Counted from the stretch's first letter, positions 8,507-16,422 are shown. The stretch: DNA of 54,092 nucleotides from Clostridiales bacterium (GCA_021205205.1 JAJPXY010000132.1:1-54092); one strand, 5' to 3'. Notes: a model not told the origin generated them from the letters alone. Numbers and translations: made by a program.

Positions 8507-8532
8507 GGGCGGAGCCGTTGGGCGCTCCGCCC
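8507..8532 (-). other. GC-rich hairpin upstream of the BCCT gene
   Basis: GGGCGGAGC pairs with GCTCCGCCC around an eight-base loop, in the 182-bp gap between the YcxB-like and BCCT genes. There is no U-tract. It may be a processing or attenuation element, or the end structure of the upstream message. Confidence 0.35.
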
Positions 8533-8653
8533 CCGCAGCTGCGGTTGCTATCCTGTGGCGTCGCACGTTTGGAACCGCGGCTCCCCTCCGGGCGCGTGGG
8601 CATGGCCCGCCGTGGGGTGGGAGCCGTGGTGTCCGTTCCGGCAAACGGGTTGC

Positions 8654-9238
8654 TCACGAACCGCGTTTGTCGGCCTGTTCGCCGCCACGTTTAAAAACTC
8701 TGCTATAGTATTCCAAAATCTCCCTCGCCAGAAGCACCTGCGATGGTGTTAAACACCGCTTGGGCAGGCAGATGGTGTTCATCCGGTCCGGCCGAATGGC
8801 GAACAGCGTCTCCGTCTCGTGGGCGCGGCAGTCCTTGTCCCCTTTCAGGTCGATTTTTGTGCCGTTGGCCAGCTTGACGTACCCCTTCCCGGAAAGGGTG
8901 TACTGGTAATACCCTTTCCGCCGGGTGATGGCCTTCGCCCCCCGCTGCGCCCGCAGATGCGGGGTCCACAGCACCAGAAAGGAAAATAGCGCAAACAGAA
9001 GGGCCAGCAGCGCAAATTGCAGCCCGTAGGGGTCGCGCGCATACAGCACCACACAGACCACAGCCAGCGCCAGCAGCGCGTACCCCATCACCCGGCGGGA
9101 TTTTGGAGAGCGCCGGTCCACGATGAGGCGCAGCGCCTCATACGCCTCCTCGTAGCGCAGCTCGTAGCGGACAGAGATCTCCCCGGAGGGGGGCGACCCG
9201 GCGGCGTCCTTTCTCTTTGCTTTCTTTTGATGGCTCAC
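8654..9238 (-). CDS. YcxB-like membrane protein
   Basis: This 194-residue protein has a charged N-terminus, a central pair of transmembrane helices (about residues 52-90) and a C-terminal cytosolic domain. The C-terminal run HETETLFAIRPDRMNTICLP followed by KRCL...REIL matches the YcxB C-terminal domain pattern of a beta-barrel followed by a 'PKR' segment and a helix. Function is unknown in the family. The GTG at 9238 is chosen because AAAGGAG lies six bases upstream; a TTG at 9268 would be the longer choice. A perfect sigma-A promoter is at 9405-9433, and a long leader with an inverted repeat lies between. Confidence 0.75.
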   Translation of the reverse strand: MSHQKKAKRKDAAGSPPSGEISVRYELRYEEAYEALRLIVDRRSPKSRRVMGYALLALAVVCVVLYARDPYGLQFALLALLFALFSFLVLWTPHLRAQRGAKAITRRKGYYQYTLSGKGYVKLANGTKIDLKGDKDCRAHETETLFAIRPDRMNTICLPKRCLTPSQVLLAREILEYYSRVFKRGGEQADKRGS

Positions 9239-9290
9239 GGCGAACTCCTTTGACACAGGCAGCGACAAAAACGGATTTTTTTAGATATTT

Positions 9291-9326
9291 CGAGAGGGCG
9301 AAAAACTGGCGTTTTTTGCCCTCTCG
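9291..9326 (-). other. Long inverted repeat in the leader of the YcxB-like gene
   Basis: CGAGAGGGC pairs with GCCCTCTCG and an inner AAAAAC with GTTTTT around a TGGC loop. It lies between the promoter at 9405-9433 and the GTG at 9238. No U-tract follows in the sense of the gene. Immediately beside it (9335-9353) is CCCCCGTAGGGGCGGGCCG, which looks like part of a GC-rich dispersed repeat. Confidence 0.45.
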
Positions 9327-9404
9327 GCGCCCCGTGCCCCCGTAGGGGCGGGCCGCTCGAACAGGAAAAATGACCAATAAATTCATCATCTAACCGTTTC
9401 AGTT

Positions 9405-9433
9405 AGTATAACATAGACAATCCATCTTGTCAA
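9405..9433 (-). promoter_or_regulatory. Promoter of the YcxB-like gene
   Basis: On the - strand TTGACA (9433-9428), a 17-bp spacer and TATACT (9410-9405) form a near-consensus sigma-A promoter. It precedes a leader of about 160 nt. Confidence 0.8.
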
Positions 9434-9460
9434 CTGAGTGCGCCCGTGAAAGCGCGCGGC

Positions 9461-9497
9461 GGGAACGCCTCCGCCCTGTCGGCGCGGAAGCGTTCCC
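9461..9497 (-). terminator. Hairpin downstream of the MFS (ygcS-like) gene
   Basis: GGGAACGC pairs with GCGTTCCC, and inner TCCGC with GCGGA, 38 bp after the stop codon of the MFS gene. There is no clear U-tract, so this is a weak or factor-assisted terminator. It separates the ygcS-like unit from the YcxB promoter just downstream. Confidence 0.45.
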
Positions 9498-9534
9498 TGT
9501 GCGAATCCTTCGCTATTCGAAAAAACGGACTATC

Positions 9535-10782
9535 TTACGCGGCCTGCTTCGCCTCGGACCGTTTGATGACCCGGCTCAGGATGAGTGTGACAACGATGCA
9601 CAGCGCGGCCATGACGGCGGCGTAGGCCCAGGTCATCTTGTAGCCCTGAGCGCCGTAGCTGTCCATCCAGCCGCCCACCAGGGTGTACATGAACACGTCG
9701 GGCAGATAGCCCAGGCAGGAGGCGATGCCGGAAACGCGGCCGGACATCTCCACGGGGATACCGGCGTCGGAGTGGACGGCGAAATACTGGCTGCGAACGG
9801 CGTAAATCAGTAGCAGGCCGAACAGGTAGTTGAAAATCACGCCGCCTACCAGACCGCCCTGTACCGGCAGAGCGATGAAGATGACGAAAGACAGCACCAG
9901 ACCGGCGCAGCCGCCGATGATGACCTTGACGCGGGATTGCAGCTTATCCGCCAGGAAGCCGCCGCAGATGCCGCCCAGGCCCTGGACCAGGTAGCGGACG
10001 CCGCCCAAGGTGGAACCCATGGTGGCGGACATCCCGTAATACTGCACGGCATAGGTGTTGGCGTAACCTATCAGGCCGTAAACGCTGTAAGCGGTGAAGA
10101 TGATGGCCACCAGCAGCCAGACCCGGGGGATCAGCAGCGCCTTTAACAGGCCCTTGGTCACCTCGATGACGCTCTCGCTCTGCTCTTCCTTTTTGGTGTC
10201 CTCAATAAAGATGAAGCTCAGGATGCCGATGACAATGACGATGATGGAACAGGTGCGGATGGCCCAGGCAGTGCCCAGGGTCTCATTGGTGGCGGCAAAG
10301 TGGGCGTAGACGGCGGTCATGGCGAACACGCCCAGAGCGTTTAAGATGCCCCGCAGCCCTTCCTGCAAACCGAACAGACGGCCCTGCTCTTCCTCAGTGC
10401 CCAGCATACGGGTGGCCTTGATGCAGGCGGACCAGTAGGTGATGATGGTGCTGATGCCCATCAGGATGAAGATGATCCGGCAGACGTTAAAGGGCGGGAA
10501 GGTGGAGAACCACCAGCCCAAAACGCCGGTGGCCAGGAAGGAGAAGGTCAGCAGCTTGCGGGCGGAAAACTTATCTGCGATGGCCCCGCCGATAAAATAG
10601 GAGACGGTGGCCATGGCGGCGTAGCCGGAGGACAACAGACCCATTTGGGTGTTGGTCAGGTCCATGGCGTTCTGAATCTGGGTGTAATAGGTTTCACGGA
10701 TGTAGGGCAGTTGGAAGATCATACCGGCGCCTGCGGCCAGGAGCAGCAGCGTCCCGTATTTTTTGATAAAGCCTTTCTTCAT
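9535..10782 (-). CDS. ygcS: MFS transporter of the ygc-like locus (YgcS role, YihN-like)
   Basis: This 415-residue protein has 12 predicted transmembrane helices. The first loop carries the MFS motif GGAIADKFSARKLL (about residues 65-78), and a second GGFLADKLQSRVK is in the C-terminal half. Segments such as RLFGLQEGLRGI resemble the E. coli YihN type of organic-anion MFS transporter. It is divergent from the ygcU-like operon and carries the same promoter-leader arrangement, so it should be switched on together with it and import the substrate of the pathway. The symbol marks role and position; the closest subfamily could be YihN. The start at 10782 follows AGGAGGAAC. The substrate is unknown. 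Confidence 0.85.
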   Translation of the reverse strand: MKKGFIKKYGTLLLLAAGAGMIFQLPYIRETYYTQIQNAMDLTNTQMGLLSSGYAAMATVSYFIGGAIADKFSARKLLTFSFLATGVLGWWFSTFPPFNVCRIIFILMGISTIITYWSACIKATRMLGTEEEQGRLFGLQEGLRGILNALGVFAMTAVYAHFAATNETLGTAWAIRTCSIIVIVIGILSFIFIEDTKKEEQSESVIEVTKGLLKALLIPRVWLLVAIIFTAYSVYGLIGYANTYAVQYYGMSATMGSTLGGVRYLVQGLGGICGGFLADKLQSRVKVIIGGCAGLVLSFVIFIALPVQGGLVGGVIFNYLFGLLLIYAVRSQYFAVHSDAGIPVEMSGRVSGIASCLGYLPDVFMYTLVGGWMDSYGAQGYKMTWAYAAVMAALCIVVTLILSRVIKRSEAKQAA

Positions 10783-10908
10783 GGAATTGTTCCTCCTTTG
10801 AACTCATAGCGGTGAGAAAGAATGCCTCTCGGCCATGTGCGTCACTCCGCCTCCGTGCGCCCCGTCGGCTCGCGCCCGCCAAAGGATAGGATGAACGTGT
10901 CACAAAAG

Positions 10909-10942
10909 AAAAAAGTTGCAACGCCAAGTGGGCGTTAGAACT
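10909..10942 (-). terminator. Leader terminator (attenuator) of the MFS gene
   Basis: On the - strand AGTT-CT-AACGCC pairs with GGCGTT-GC-AACT around CACTT, followed by U6. It lies 127 bp before the MFS start codon, so it would abort transcription unless antiterminated. The AAC of its 5' arm also belongs to the TAAC that can pair with the GTTA at the transcript start. Confidence 0.75.
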
Positions 10943-10962
10943 CTCTGTGACTCTTTTGTAAC
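10934..10962 (-). promoter_or_regulatory. Antiterminator-like leader motif, copy 3 (MFS gene)
   Basis: The - strand transcript would start at or next to GTTACAAAAGAG (from 10962), continue with AGAGAG, and reach TAAC (10937-10934). GTTA/TAAC pairing excludes the terminator at 10909-10942. The motif matches copies at 11210-11242 and 16423-16450. The proposed binder is the GlpP-family protein encoded at 15760-16335; this is an inference. Confidence 0.65.
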
Positions 10963-10968
10963 AAGATT

Positions 10969-10997
10969 AGTTTATTGTAATTCTTTTCGTTTGTCAA
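10969..10997 (-). promoter_or_regulatory. Promoter of the MFS (ygcS-like) gene
   Basis: On the - strand TTGACA (10997-10992), a 17-bp spacer and TAAACT (10974-10969). The conserved leader motif GTTAC begins only six bases after the -10 box, so it is at the extreme 5' end of the RNA. Confidence 0.8.
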
Positions 10998-11173
10998 CTA
11001 CTTTTTAAAAAACAGCAAACATTTTGCAAGAAACCGACAAAAAGCAAAATGACATTTTGGCTAAACTGACGAATCCTCCGCTCCATTTCGTCCGCCTTCT
11101 CTGCCATTTTGAGCGCAGCGTCGAGCGCCTTCCCATCCCCTCCCAATTTTTTGATGTTTTTGAAAAAAACTAC
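10998..11173. other. Divergent intergenic core with no supported gene
   Basis: The stretch between the two divergent promoters is AT-rich at its edges and mixed in the centre. One - strand frame (10994-11185) is open, but its start has no adequate ribosome site, its product is unfamiliar, and it would end across both promoters. I see no gene here. It may hold operator sites for a DNA-binding regulator, but no clear palindrome stands out. Confidence 0.5.
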
Positions 11174-11202
11174 TTGACAAAACAAGAGCGGTACGCTATA
11201 CT
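11174..11202 (+). promoter_or_regulatory. Promoter of the ygcU-like operon
   Basis: TTGACA (11174-11179), a 17-bp spacer and TATACT (11197-11202), seven bases before the leader motif GTTAC at 11210. Confidence 0.85.
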
Positions 11203-11209
11203 GGTCGCA

Positions 11210-11242
11210 GTTACACAGAGAGAACTTTCAGAGCGAAGTAAC
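11210..11242 (+). promoter_or_regulatory. Antiterminator-like leader motif, copy 1 (ygcU operon)
   Basis: GTTACACAGAG at the predicted 5' end of the RNA, a second AGAG at 11230-11233, and GTAAC at 11238-11242. GTTAC and GTAAC can pair to form a terminal hairpin. GTAAC is also the 5' arm of the terminator at 11238-11279, so the two structures exclude each other. The motif is shared with two other leaders in the locus. Confidence 0.7.
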
Positions 11243-11279
11243 TAGGTTCCGTCCCCGTCTGGCATTTAGTTGCTTTTTT
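11238..11279 (+). terminator. Leader terminator (attenuator) of the ygcU-like operon
   Basis: GTAACTA pairs with TAGTTGC (one G-U pair) and is followed by U6 at 11274-11279, 73 bp before the ATG of the first gene. Its location inside a leader, not at an operon end, is the sign of attenuation. Confidence 0.7.
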
Positions 11280-11352
11280 GTTTTCTCTGGGACACCACAC
11301 GAAACGGAAACCCGCCCGCTCCGGGCCGGGGCCAGAACAGGATTGAATCATC

Positions 11353-12807
11353 ATGGCTATTATCTCAAGAGAAGCGATCGTGAAGGGCCTTTTGGGTATC
11401 CTGAACGAGGACCAGGTAATCACCGATGAACAGGTACTGAAAGACAGCAGCCTGGACCGCTACCGCAAGTACGAGCAGGTGTTCGGCGTTTACACGCAGC
11501 CCACCCCCGCCGCAGTCATCTATGTGGAATCCGCCGAGCAGGTTTCCGACGTACTGAAATTCTGCAACGCCAACGAAATCAACGCGGTACCCCGCACCGG
11601 CCACTCCGCCATCGAGGGCGGCCTGGAGACCGCGCTGGAGGACTCCATCGTCATGGACGGCTCCCGCATGAACCAGTTCACGGTGAACGAGCACAATATG
11701 CAGGTCACCTGCGGCTGCGGCGTCCCCCTCCAGTACCTGGACGACGAGCTGCGGAAGATGGGCTACACCACAGGCCACTCTCCCCAGTCCAAGCCCCTGG
11801 CCCAGATGGGCGGCCTGGTGGCCACCCGCAGCATCGGCCAGTTCTCCACCCTGTATGGCGGCATTGAGGACATGATCGTGGGGCTGGAGGCCGTGTTCGC
11901 CAACGGCCAAATCTGCCGCATCAAGAACGTGCCCCGCCGGTCCGTCGGCCCTGACATCCGCCACATCATCTGCGGCAACGAGGGCGCGCTGTGCTTCATC
12001 ACCGAGGTCACGGTGAAGATTTTCCGCTATATGCCGGAGAACAACCGCTACATCGGTTACAAGCTGGACGACAGCCAGATGAAGCTGGGCTTCGAGTGCC
12101 TGCGGGAGGTCATGGTGGCCGGTTACAAGCCCTCCTTCGCCCGCCTGTACGACGCCGCCGACGCCCAGCAGCATTTCAGCGGCTGGCTGGAGGATGACAA
12201 GGCCATCCTGATTTGGATGTGCGAAGGCCCGGCCGGTATCACTGAGGTAATGGAGCGCGCCATCCGCGAGATGATGGACGCCCACCCTGAGCTGGAGGAG
12301 GTCGACGCCAAACTGATCGAGAAGTGGTACGGCGGCCTGAACTGGGGGCCGGAGCAGATCGCCCAGGAGCGGGAGGAAATCTACGCCACCAAGAACATCG
12401 GCATCACCACTGAGGTCTCCGGCTGCTGGGACTGCATCTATGACATCTACAAGACCACGGTGGACCGCCTCCAGGCGGAGGTCCCCGACCTGACCATGAT
12501 CGGCGGCCACTCCTCCCATTCCTACATCAACGGCACCAATATGTACTTCTGCTACTATTATAATGTGGTGGACTGCCCGCCCGAGGAGGAGATCAACAAG
12601 TACCACAACCTGGTCAACCGCATCATCTGTGAGCAGACGCTGAAATACGGCGGCTCCATCGCCCACCACCACGGCCTGGGCAAGGCCCGCGCCCATTACG
12701 TCACCGAGGAATACGGTTCCTCCTACTATATGCTCAAGACGCTGAAACAGGCCTTTGACCCCAACGGCATCATGAACATGGGGACGCTGATTCCCCTGCG
12801 CAAGTGA
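11353..12807 (+). CDS. ygcU: AGPS-like FAD-dependent dehydrogenase (YgcU type)
   Basis: This 484-residue flavoprotein has an FAD-binding type 4 (PCMH) domain at about residues 49-225. Motifs include PRTGHSAIEGG (80-90), GGLVATRSIGQFSTLYGG (153-170) and GPDIRHIICGNEGAL (199-213). The C-terminal half resembles alkyl-dihydroxyacetone-phosphate synthase and carries the H438-H440 triple histidine and an FDPNGIMN end. From memory, E. coli YgcU shares long near-identical stretches and the same length. With EtfB and EtfA encoded next, it probably oxidises a hydroxy- or polyol-phosphate substrate and passes electrons to Etf. It has no membrane segment. The ATG at 11353 is the first codon after the attenuator. 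Confidence 0.88.
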   Translation: MAIISREAIVKGLLGILNEDQVITDEQVLKDSSLDRYRKYEQVFGVYTQPTPAAVIYVESAEQVSDVLKFCNANEINAVPRTGHSAIEGGLETALEDSIVMDGSRMNQFTVNEHNMQVTCGCGVPLQYLDDELRKMGYTTGHSPQSKPLAQMGGLVATRSIGQFSTLYGGIEDMIVGLEAVFANGQICRIKNVPRRSVGPDIRHIICGNEGALCFITEVTVKIFRYMPENNRYIGYKLDDSQMKLGFECLREVMVAGYKPSFARLYDAADAQQHFSGWLEDDKAILIWMCEGPAGITEVMERAIREMMDAHPELEEVDAKLIEKWYGGLNWGPEQIAQEREEIYATKNIGITTEVSGCWDCIYDIYKTTVDRLQAEVPDLTMIGGHSSHSYINGTNMYFCYYYNVVDCPPEEEINKYHNLVNRIICEQTLKYGGSIAHHHGLGKARAHYVTEEYGSSYYMLKTLKQAFDPNGIMNMGTLIPLRK

Positions 12808-12810
12808 GCA

Positions 12811-13593
12811 ATGGAGATTCTTGGCTGTTTTAAGCCGGTTCCAGACCTGGAACTGCTGTCCGCCGCCGACTGGACGGCGGACAGCGACCTCCAGGTGGAG
12901 ACCGCTTTTGTCCGCACGGTTTGGAACTGCTTTGATGAGAGCGGACTGGAGCTGATGCTGCGGGCAGCCGAGGACAATGGAGCTGTCCGGCTGCAAGCTC
13001 TGACGGTCGGCCCCAAGCGAAATGAAACTTATCTGAAAACCCTTTACGCCCTGGGCTTTGCCCAGGCGGTGCGGATGGACTGCGGGGAGGACCTCCGGTT
13101 CCGTCCGGCGTTTGTCGCCCACTGCATCCGCGCCTATCTGGCGGAACACCCGGAAATTGACGCCGTGGTGCTGGGAAGCCAGAGCGCCGACGGCTCCAAC
13201 GGCCAGACGGCGCTGCTGCTGGCGGAGGGGCTGGGCTGGCCCTGCGTCACCCAGGTGACCGCCTTTTCGGTGGGGACGGACGGCGCCATGAGCGTTTCGT
13301 CAATGACTGACGAAGGGACCTTGACCCAAACCATCACCGGCCCCGTGGTCCTCAGCGTGGGAAACGTATCCGGCGCGTACCTCCGCGTCCCCACCATGAA
13401 GGCCCGGCGGCAGCTGGGCCGACAGCCGGTCACGGTGCTGCCCTGCCCCGAACCTCCGTCGGAGGGGGCCACCCTCTGCGCCCTCACCGCGCCGGAAACC
13501 GGGCGGGCGGCGGTCCCCGTCCCAGGCGACACCCTGGAGGAACGGACGAAGCTGTTTTATCAGCGGTACTGGAAAGCGTGGGTGAAGCCATGA
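12811..13593 (+). CDS. ygcR: Electron-transfer flavoprotein beta subunit (YgcR type)
   Basis: This 260-residue protein begins with the EtfB N-terminal motif (GCFKPVPD, residues 5-12). It has the GFAQAVRMD and LGSQSADGSNGQTALLLAEG blocks (about residues 84-92 and 126-145) and the C-terminal LRVPTMKARR element. EtfB binds AMP or a second FAD and forms a dimer with EtfA, taking electrons from a partner dehydrogenase, here most likely the YgcU-like enzyme. It starts three bases after the upstream stop codon and overlaps the next gene by ATGA, so the subunits are translationally coupled. Confidence 0.88.
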   Translation: MEILGCFKPVPDLELLSAADWTADSDLQVETAFVRTVWNCFDESGLELMLRAAEDNGAVRLQALTVGPKRNETYLKTLYALGFAQAVRMDCGEDLRFRPAFVAHCIRAYLAEHPEIDAVVLGSQSADGSNGQTALLLAEGLGWPCVTQVTAFSVGTDGAMSVSSMTDEGTLTQTITGPVVLSVGNVSGAYLRVPTMKARRQLGRQPVTVLPCPEPPSEGATLCALTAPETGRAAVPVPGDTLEERTKLFYQRYWKAWVKP

Positions 13594-14546
13594 GGACAGT
13601 TTTGGTGTGCAACGCTTTTTCCGGCGAGGCGCAGAAGCGCATTTCCGCCCTGACCTGGCTGGCTGCCGATGCCGGACTGTGCCCGGAGGAGCTTATTTTA
13701 TTTGCCCCTTCGGCGGAGTCGGCCCGAGAGCTGCGCCAGCCCTGTGGCCGCGTCCGGGTTCTCTCCGCAGCCCATTTCGAAACCGAGCCATACCTCTCTG
13801 CGCTGGCGCGGCTGGCGGAGGAACGGGACAAAGGACCGGCGTTGTGGCTGTTTGACAGCAGCTTCGCCGGACAGGAGCTGGCCGTCCGGCTGGGGGCGCG
13901 CATTGGCGGCTGCTCCCTGTGCGGGGTGCAGGCCCTGCGCCTGGAAAACGGGCAACTTTTTGCCCAAAAGATGGTCTATTCCAACCATATGCTGGGGGAA
14001 TTCCGGCTGGAGCGTTCCTTCTGCTGCCTGTCTCTGACGGCGGGTGTCTCCGGGCCGCCTCCGGCGGAGGCGGCGTGTCCGACCCTTTTGGAGCAGCCGG
14101 TCCGCTGCCTGGGAGAGGGACAGCTGACTCCCCTCGAAAAAACGGACGACCTGGCCGACGCCCGGCTGCTGATTGCCGTGGGGCGGGGCGTAGGCTCCAA
14201 GGCGGCGGTGCAGGAGATGGAAGCGCAGGCCGCCTCCATCGGCGCTCAGCTGGGGGTGTCCCGGCAGGCCGCCATGAACGCCTGGGCGCCGATGGACCGG
14301 CTGCTGGGCATTTCCGGCGTGCTGGCCCACCCAGATGTCTGCATTGCCGCAGGCGTCTCTGGGGCGGCGGCCTTCCTGGCCGGTGTGGACAAGAGCCGCC
14401 ACCTTGTGGCGGTGAACACCGACCTCAACGCCCCCATCTGCGGGCAGGCGGACGTGGTGGTGGAGGGCGACTGCGTGGCGTTTGTTTCGCTGCTCACGGA
14501 TTTGATTTCTCAGGAGGACGAGCATGGCACTACTCCAACCCTTTGA
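13590..14546 (+). CDS. ygcQ: Electron-transfer flavoprotein alpha subunit (YgcQ type)
   Basis: This 318-residue protein has a divergent N-terminal half and a typical EtfA FAD-binding C-terminal domain: AVGRGVGSK, SRQAAMNAWAP, IAAGVSGAAAFLAG and the VNTDLNAPI loop. It has no ferredoxin extension, unlike the EtfA of lactate dehydrogenase-Etf bifurcating complexes. The ATG at 13590 overlaps the EtfB stop codon (ATGA); a GTG twelve bases upstream is less likely. Its 3' end overlaps the next gene by 23 bp, which points to tight stoichiometric expression. The electron acceptor is unknown. Confidence 0.87.
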   Translation: MRTVLVCNAFSGEAQKRISALTWLAADAGLCPEELILFAPSAESARELRQPCGRVRVLSAAHFETEPYLSALARLAEERDKGPALWLFDSSFAGQELAVRLGARIGGCSLCGVQALRLENGQLFAQKMVYSNHMLGEFRLERSFCCLSLTAGVSGPPPAEAACPTLLEQPVRCLGEGQLTPLEKTDDLADARLLIAVGRGVGSKAAVQEMEAQAASIGAQLGVSRQAAMNAWAPMDRLLGISGVLAHPDVCIAAGVSGAAAFLAGVDKSRHLVAVNTDLNAPICGQADVVVEGDCVAFVSLLTDLISQEDEHGTTPTL

Positions 14547-15750
14547 CAACTCCATGGAGGACTACCTCAGCGATGAATCCCGGCTCACTGGCTTCGCCCA
14601 GTGGATCGCCTTCCCCCAAAGCCGGGCGGAGGTGGAGGCCGCTCTGGAAGAAGCAGCACGGATGAACCTGCCTTACACCATCCAGGGCAGCCGAACCGGT
14701 CTGGTGGGGGGCGCTGTCCCCCAGGGCGGGCTGATTTTGAACCTGTCCCGGCTCAGGGGCATTGGCCCCGTTCGGCGTCAGCCCGACGGTTCCGCCTCCG
14801 TGGAGGTGTGCGCCGGTGTGACGCTGGAGGAGCTGCGGGCGGCGCTGCGGCGGCAGGGGCTGTTCTGGCCGCCACAGCCCACGGAACCCTCCGCCACTGT
14901 GGGCGGCGTCTGCGCCACCGGGGCCAGAGGGCCAAACGCTTGCCATTTTGGTGAGAGCGCGGCCTATGTGCTGGAAAAAGACACGGTTCAGGATGCCATC
15001 GTCTCCGCCAGGCTGAAGCTGCTCCCCCTGCCGGAGGAGCGCTGGGGGCTGGGGTTCTTCTTCCCGTCTGACGAGGTGCTGTGCCGCTTTGTGGATGACA
15101 TTCAGCGGGAGTTCCCCCGGGACCCGGACGCCGCCATCTGGTCTGTGGAATACCTGGACCGCTCGGCCATCGACCTGGTCGAGTCTCACCGGCAGGGGCT
15201 GTCCGCCATTCGGGGGGTCCCCGTACCGGACCCGGACTTCAACGGGATGGTCTACTGTGAGCTGGCGGGAGCGGCGGACGGCCTGGAGGCCCTCTGCGAC
15301 GCCCTGATGGACCTGGCGGAGGGGAGCGGCTGCGACCTGGACCGGAGCTGGGCCGTCACCGGAGACGCGGAGACGGACCGGCTCAACGCCTACCGCCACG
15401 CCGCCGCAGAATGCTGCAACACAGAGATTGCCGCCGCGCACCGGTTTGACCCGACCATCACTAAACTGGGAACAGATTACGTCTGCCGGGGGATGACCTT
15501 TGGCGAAACGCTGGAGATGTATCGGTCCGGCCTGCGGGAAACCGGCCTGCGGGGCGTCCTCTTTGGCCACGCCTGGGAGAATCATCTGCACGTCAACCTG
15601 CTGCCCGCCACCGGCGGGGAACACAGAGCCGGGGAGGGCCTGGTACGCCGCTGGGCGGAGGAATGTCTGGCCGCTGGCGGTTCCTTGAACGGTGAACACG
15701 GGCTGGGTAAACTGAAAGCGCCCCTTCTTGGGGATCTTTGCGGTGTTTAG
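14524..15750 (+). CDS. GlcD-type FAD-binding protein with internal and C-terminal deletions
   Basis: This 408-residue protein starts like a GlcD/D-lactate dehydrogenase: a PCMH domain with TIQGSRTGLVGGAVPQGG and PTEPSATVGGVCATGARGPN. After HFGESAAYVLEK it jumps straight to a segment matching the end of the domain (ARLKLLPLPE). The usual block of about 40-50 residues with GYDLTRLFVGSEGTLG is missing. The C-terminal domain has GHAWENHLHVNLLP and NGEHGLGKLK, but the protein stops about 30 residues early, without the usual DPxGILNPGK end. The frame is clean, so this is not a simple frameshift. It may be a structural or substrate-delivery subunit rather than a full flavoenzyme. I know no E. coli ygc counterpart. 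Confidence 0.75.
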   Translation: MALLQPFDNSMEDYLSDESRLTGFAQWIAFPQSRAEVEAALEEAARMNLPYTIQGSRTGLVGGAVPQGGLILNLSRLRGIGPVRRQPDGSASVEVCAGVTLEELRAALRRQGLFWPPQPTEPSATVGGVCATGARGPNACHFGESAAYVLEKDTVQDAIVSARLKLLPLPEERWGLGFFFPSDEVLCRFVDDIQREFPRDPDAAIWSVEYLDRSAIDLVESHRQGLSAIRGVPVPDPDFNGMVYCELAGAADGLEALCDALMDLAEGSGCDLDRSWAVTGDAETDRLNAYRHAAAECCNTEIAAAHRFDPTITKLGTDYVCRGMTFGETLEMYRSGLRETGLRGVLFGHAWENHLHVNLLPATGGEHRAGEGLVRRWAEECLAAGGSLNGEHGLGKLKAPLLGDLCGV

Positions 15751-15759
15751 GAGTTTGTT

Positions 15760-16335
15760 ATGTCTCTTACGTTGTCAGAATTTATCGAATACAGCGACAG
15801 CTATCCGGTCATTCCCTCTATCAAAAGTGAGGAGTGGCTGCAATCCGCGCTGGATGCGGAGAACCCGGTGGTCTACGTGATTTACGGCGACATCTGCAAC
15901 ATCGGTTCCATTGTGGACACCCTGAAGCAGGCGGGGAAAAAGGTCATCGTCCACATCGACCTGATCGTAGGTCTTGCGCCAAAGGAGGTCAGCGTCGATT
16001 TCATCCGGCAGTTCACCCAGGCGGACGGGATCATCAGCTCCAAGCCCGCTCTCATCAAACGGGCCAAGATGCTGGGGCTGTTTACCATCCAGCGCTACCA
16101 TATCTACGACGTAATGCCCTACCGGAACGTGGAAAAGCTGATTAAAACCAGCGACCCGGACATCATCGAGTTTATGCCCGCCGGGCTGACCAAGGGGATT
16201 GCCTACCTGATGGAGGGCGTGCAGCGTCCGTTCACAGCCAGCGGCATGATTTTGGACAAAGAGGACATCATCAATGCCCTGAACATTGGCGTCGTCGCCG
16301 TCTCTACCACCAACAGGCCTCTCTGGAACTGCTGA
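15760..16335 (+). CDS. ygcP: GlpP-family RNA antiterminator (YgcP type)
   Basis: This 191-residue protein matches the glycerol-3-phosphate-responsive antiterminator family. It has a TIM-barrel-like pattern, with VIVHIDLIVGL at residues 62-72, ISSKPALIKRAKMLGLFTIQR at 92-112, DPDIIEFMPAG at 132-142 and VVAVSTTNRPLW at 178-189. B. subtilis GlpP binds leader RNA when charged with glycerol-3-phosphate and allows read-through of a terminator. Three leaders in this locus (10934-10962, 11210-11242, 16423-16450) have the matching architecture and are its probable targets. It is the last gene of the ygcU-like operon, so it would be auto-activated. The ligand is probably the phosphorylated pathway intermediate. 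Start ATG follows TAGGAG. Confidence 0.88.
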   Translation: MSLTLSEFIEYSDSYPVIPSIKSEEWLQSALDAENPVVYVIYGDICNIGSIVDTLKQAGKKVIVHIDLIVGLAPKEVSVDFIRQFTQADGIISSKPALIKRAKMLGLFTIQRYHIYDVMPYRNVEKLIKTSDPDIIEFMPAGLTKGIAYLMEGVQRPFTASGMILDKEDIINALNIGVVAVSTTNRPLWNC

Positions 16336-16386
16336 AAATTCGTCAAAATATACAAATCATCACCTCGTTTTTCTCCGTAATGACAG

Positions 16387-16415
16387 TTGACAGAATATTC
16401 TTAAAACACTATACT
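16387..16415 (+). promoter_or_regulatory. Promoter of the ygcW-like operon
   Basis: TTGACA (16387-16392), a 17-bp spacer and TATACT (16410-16415), seven bases before the leader motif GTTAC at 16423. Boxes and spacing are identical to those of the promoter at 11174-11202. Confidence 0.85.
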
Positions 16416-16422
16416 AAAACCA

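Noticed and set aside
10994..11185. A 63-codon frame on the - strand in the divergent promoter region
   Set aside because: No ribosome site, unfamiliar product, and it overlaps both promoters and both predicted transcript starts.
11238..11279. Similarity of the ygcU leader (CTAGGTTCCG ... TCTGG) to the 5' part of ykkC/guanidine-I type riboswitches
   Set aside because: The rest of the ykkC consensus is missing, and the same segment is explained better as the loop of the leader terminator shared in architecture with two other leaders that lack these bases.
11353..12807. Alkyl-dihydroxyacetone-phosphate synthase for ether-lipid synthesis
   Set aside because: The protein is AGPS-like, but its neighbours are Etf subunits, a GlpP-family regulator and sugar enzymes, and the closest remembered relative is YgcU. 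No acyltransferase or plasmalogen gene is near.
14524..15750. Frameshifted pseudogene explanation for the short GlcD-like protein
   Set aside because: No alternative frame restores the missing block at the gap or after the early stop, and the gene keeps a ribosome site and tight overlap with etfA, so I call it an intact shortened gene.
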